Source of the DNA: Actinomycetes bacterium
GTDB taxonomy: Bacteria > Actinomycetota > Acidimicrobiia > Acidimicrobiales > Palsa-688
Reading direction: 5' to 3'
NCBI GenBank assembly: GCA_021811865.1
Contig: JAKAQB010000069.1
Coordinates: 1-16,425 of the forward strand
DNA length: 16,425 bases
The notes under the pieces were generated by a model. That model ran no database searches. It saw only the letters and a program-made list of their open reading frames with translations, and had not been told where the DNA came from. This document shows, in pieces, positions 14,869 through 16,425 of the stretch (position 1 is its first letter; each line of letters opens with the position of its first letter). Position numbers and translations under genes: made by a program.

Positions 14869-14942
14869 ACCGGACCCGCCTCCCAACGACCACAGGCGGT
14901 ACGGTCAGCGATCATCACGCCTCTCATTCCAGGTCGTCGGCG

Positions 14943-15593
14943 GTGAGCGCCAACGGGCACCGCCTCTTCGCCGCCGTCTACGACCGGCTCAACGCCAAGG
15001 CGGAGCGCACCTGGCTCGGGAGCCGCCGCGCCGGGCTGGTCGCCCAGGCGCGCGGCGAGGTGCTCGAGGTTGGGGCGGGGACCGGGGCGAACCTCCGCCA
15101 CTACCGCGATGTCACCCGCGTCGTCGCCGCCGAGCCTGACCCGGCGATGCGGGCCCGTCTGGCACGCCACCTCGCCGGCGCTGCCATTCCGGTCGAGGTG
15201 TCCGACGACCATGCGGAGCGCCTCGGGTTCCCCGACGCGAGCTTCGACACCGTCGTGTCCACCCTGGTGCTCTGCTCGGTGGTCGATCCCGACGCTGCGC
15301 TCGCCGAGGTCCACAGGGTGCTCCGTCCCGGCGGCCGGCTGCTCGTCCTCGAGCACGTCCGCGGCGAGGGACGCCGGGCGCGCTGGCAGGACCGGGTGAC
15401 TCCGCTGTGGCGCCGAGTCGGGGCCGGATGCCACCCCAACCGGGACACGCAAGCCGCCATCGTCCGAGCCGGGTTCCACCTCGGGCACGAAGAGCGCTTC
15501 GAGCCGTCCCGGGTGTCGGCGATCATCTGTCCCTTCGTCGAGGTCGTGGCCCACCCCGAGCAGATAGGGCCCAAGCGCCGAGAGGTCTCGTAG
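14943..15593 (+). CDS. Class I SAM-dependent methyltransferase (UbiE/METTL7-like)
   Basis: 216-residue methyltransferase. Motif [16 protein letters not shown] (residues 40-54) binds S-adenosylmethionine; [18 protein letters not shown] (about 90-108) is the motif IV region; [17 protein letters not shown] is the usual post-motif strand. The opening [28 protein letters not shown] and the later [23 protein letters not shown] are typical of the UbiE-related group that includes METTL7-like and phospholipid N-methyltransferase proteins, so a lipid or small-molecule substrate is possible, but the target cannot be told. The frame is open upstream to 14442; I chose the GTG at 14943 because it gives a normal N-terminus and an AGG lies about 9 nt before it. 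No operon partner: the next gene starts over 300 nt downstream. Confidence 0.87.
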   Translation: MSANGHRLFAAVYDRLNAKAERTWLGSRRAGLVAQARGEVLEVGAGTGANLRHYRDVTRVVAAEPDPAMRARLARHLAGAAIPVEVSDDHAERLGFPDASFDTVVSTLVLCSVVDPDAALAEVHRVLRPGGRLLVLEHVRGEGRRARWQDRVTPLWRRVGAGCHPNRDTQAAIVRAGFHLGHEERFEPSRVSAIICPFVEVVAHPEQIGPKRREVS

Positions 15594-15880
15594 CGCTGCG
15601 GGCCGGGCTGGAATCTCTCGCCGACAAGGAGGAGGAGGAGGAGGGCAGGGACGACTGCTCACCCAGCGCCGGCTCCAGGTTGCCCTTGGGCCCGTCTGGC
15701 TGCTCGATTCCCGCCCAAGGCGGTCATGACCTCCGTCATTGCCACGAACGAGGCAGGCGAGCCGGGCTGGCTCGTCCACTTTGGAGAACCTGGCAACGAC
15801 GGTCACCAGGTCGGTCGGCAACCCTCTCGTGGGCTTCGATCGTCGCTGTCCACTGCCCGGTGACGTCTTCCCGGCTGAGA
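15594..15880. other. Intergenic interval, no recognisable gene
   Basis: Holds a purine run of five tandem AGG units (15628-15644). This could act as a strong Shine-Dalgarno, but no start codon lies at a suitable distance. On the minus strand a short stretch reads DLVTVVARFSKVDEPARLACLV (15760-15825), which has natural composition but no family I can name. Base composition is a little less GC-rich than in the neighbouring genes. Confidence 0.4.
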
Positions 15881-15904
15881 ACGTTACAGCGAAGGCTGTA
15901 ACGT
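15881..15904. promoter_or_regulatory. Palindromic operator of the CmtR-like repressor, overlapping its -10
   Basis: Two perfect 10-bp arms, ACGTTACAGC (15881-15890) and GCTGTAACGT (15895-15904), separated by GAAG. The site lies directly upstream of an ArsR/CmtR-type gene and its right arm contains TAACGT (15899-15904), which fits a TANNNT -10 six nt before the proposed start. Repressor bound here would block RNA polymerase, as in other ArsR-family systems, with metal binding releasing it. Confidence 0.8.
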
Positions 15905-15910
15905 GGTGGT

Positions 15911-16258
15911 ACGTCCACCCTTGCCGAGATCCGGCTCGACGCGCTGGCCCGCGTAGGCCGAGCGTTAGCAGACCCGACCCGCTGCCGGTTACTGCTGGCG
16001 CTCCTCGACGGTCCCGCCTGCCCAAGTGACCTGGCCGGCCGCCTTGGGCTCACCCGGGCCAACACCAGCAACCACCTGGCCTGCCTGCGGGGCTGCGGGC
16101 TGGTGCTGGCCGAGCCGGAAGGCCGCCAGGTGCGCTACCAGCTGGCCGACGCCAACCTGGCCCACGCGCTGGGGGACCTAGCCGACGTGGTCCTTGCCGT
16201 CGACATCGACCAGCCCTGCCTGAACACCCCGGTGAGCGCCGCCGGGGCGGGCCGCTGA
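15911..16258 (+). CDS. CmtR-like ArsR-family Cd/Pb-responsive repressor (non-canonical ACG start)
   Basis: 115-residue winged-helix ArsR/SmtB-family repressor, closest by memory to CmtR of Mycobacterium tuberculosis, which senses Cd(II) and Pb(II). Shared stretches include LARVGRALADPTRCRLL, LGLTRANTSNHLACLRGCGLV, EGRQVRYQLAD, and VVLAVDIDQPC. Its metal ligands are preserved: C58, C62 and C103, each one number above the C57, C61 and C102 of CmtR. The reading frame has an in-frame TAA at 15899 and then no ATG, GTG or TTG at all before the conserved core. ACG at 15911 aligns with the expected N-terminus (ACG-TCC-ACC, as if ATG had become ACG) and lies 6 nt after the -10. The TGA overlaps the ATG of the transporter (TGATG). 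The family call is strong; the start is inferred. Confidence 0.85.
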   Translation, partial: TSTLAEIRLDALARVGRALADPTRCRLLLALLDGPACPSDLAGRLGLTRANTSNHLACLRGCGLVLAEPEGRQVRYQLADANLAHALGDLADVVLAVDIDQPCLNTPVSAAGAGR

Positions 16259-16425
16259 TGGGCCACGACCACGGACACGAGACCGCCACCGCAGCGCGCA
16301 AGCAGCGGGGCCGGCTCGCTGCGGTGCTCGGGATCACGCTGACGATCCTCGCCGTCGAGGTGGTGGGCGGGGTGCTCGCCCACTCGCTGGTGCTCATCGC
16401 CGATGCCGGCCACATGGCCACCGAC
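16258..16425 (+). CDS. Cation diffusion facilitator (CzcD-like), N-terminal part, runs off window
   Basis: First 56 codons of a CDF-family metal/proton antiporter that exports divalent metals such as Zn, Cd or Co across the cytoplasmic membrane. The N-terminus is His-rich (MGHDHGHE) as in CzcD/ZitB-type members. TM1 begins at about residue 21 (LAAVLGITLTILAVEVVGG), and TM2 carries ADAGHMATD, the H-x3-D metal site of the family. The ATG shares a base with the repressor stop, so both genes are one operon under the palindromic operator. The C-terminal part lies outside the window. Confidence 0.92.
   Translation, partial: MGHDHGHETATAARKQRGRLAAVLGITLTILAVEVVGGVLAHSLVLIADAGHMATD

Larger units (their letters stand above)
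14312..14942. other. Gene-poor interval with hairpin and probable gene remnants
   Basis: About 630 bases between the DedA and methyltransferase genes with no intact recognisable gene. On the minus strand three frames each hold a short natural-looking peptide: [25 protein letters not shown] ends at a TGA at 14331-14329, [17 protein letters not shown] lies just upstream in a second frame, and [16 protein letters not shown] in a third. This suggests a frameshifted remnant that I cannot name. On the plus strand a thioredoxin-like tail lies at 14691-14868 (separate entry), and an inverted repeat at 14581-14621. TACGGT at 14900-14905 could be a -10 for the methyltransferase gene. No tRNA, transposase or CRISPR repeat was recognised. 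Confidence 0.4.

Noticed and set aside
15627..15644. AGG repeat as a strong ribosome binding site
   Set aside because: No start codon at a usable distance and no coding sequence follows; treated as a simple repeat.
15903..15908. GTG codons as start of the CmtR-like repressor
   Set aside because: They are in a different frame that stops at 15954-15956 and would not produce the ArsR-family protein.
14760..16025. 421-residue minus-strand open frame
   Set aside because: Antisense to the methyltransferase gene and the start of the CmtR-like gene; no domain recognised.

Overview
The window comes from a very GC-rich genome with close gene packing, GTG and ATG starts, stop/start overlaps and several apparently leaderless promoters. 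Proteins that I recognise by memory of their families point to Actinobacteria: an InhA-like enoyl-ACP reductase, a MabA-like ketoacyl-ACP reductase, an actinobacterial-style valyl-tRNA synthetase C-terminus, an EF-G2 paralogue and a CmtR-like metal sensor. A stand-alone FabZ, and no sign of mycobacterial HadABC here, would suit a deep-branching actinobacterium such as an acidimicrobial lineage. That placement is inference only.

Layout. 2-1657 (+): 3' part of valS. 4276-1683 (-): a tight three-gene unit, ribokinase, ComF-type phosphoribosyltransferase and a DUF151 bifunctional-nuclease protein, the last two sharing a base (TAGTG). 4430-6126 (+): a 44-residue peptide resembling only the C-terminus of inorganic pyrophosphatase, overlapping a UbiB/ABC1 kinase-like gene (GTGA). 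6897-6127 (-): a B12-binding regulator with the CarH photoreceptor signature on an excisionase-type HTH; its stop codon abuts that of ubiB. 7206-6961 (-): acyl carrier protein. 7297-10015 (+): fabI, fabG, fabZ and a second SDR, in an unbroken operon with 1-nt gaps or 1-nt overlaps. 11258-10020 (-): fabF, converging on that operon with 4 nt between stops. 13363-11288 (-): EF-G2-like GTPase. 13514-14311 (+): DedA-family membrane protein. 14312-14942: about 630 bases without an intact gene, holding a perfect 10-bp inverted repeat and what look like decayed gene fragments. 14943-15593 (+): SAM methyltransferase. 15881-16425 (+): a metal-resistance unit with a perfect palindromic operator, a CmtR-like ArsR repressor lacking any ATG/GTG/TTG start, and the start of a cation diffusion facilitator.

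How it fits together. The centre is a type II fatty acid synthesis block: carrier (ACP), condensation (FabF), ketoreduction (FabG and perhaps the second SDR), dehydration (FabZ) and enoyl reduction (FabI). FabD, FabH and acetyl-CoA carboxylase are not in the window. The ACP gene is divergent from the fab operon across a 90-bp spacer and lies 63 nt upstream of the CarH-like gene on the same strand, so light- or B12-dependent control of lipid synthesis is a testable idea. The right edge is a self-contained metal-efflux module in which the repressor gene probably controls itself and the downstream transporter.
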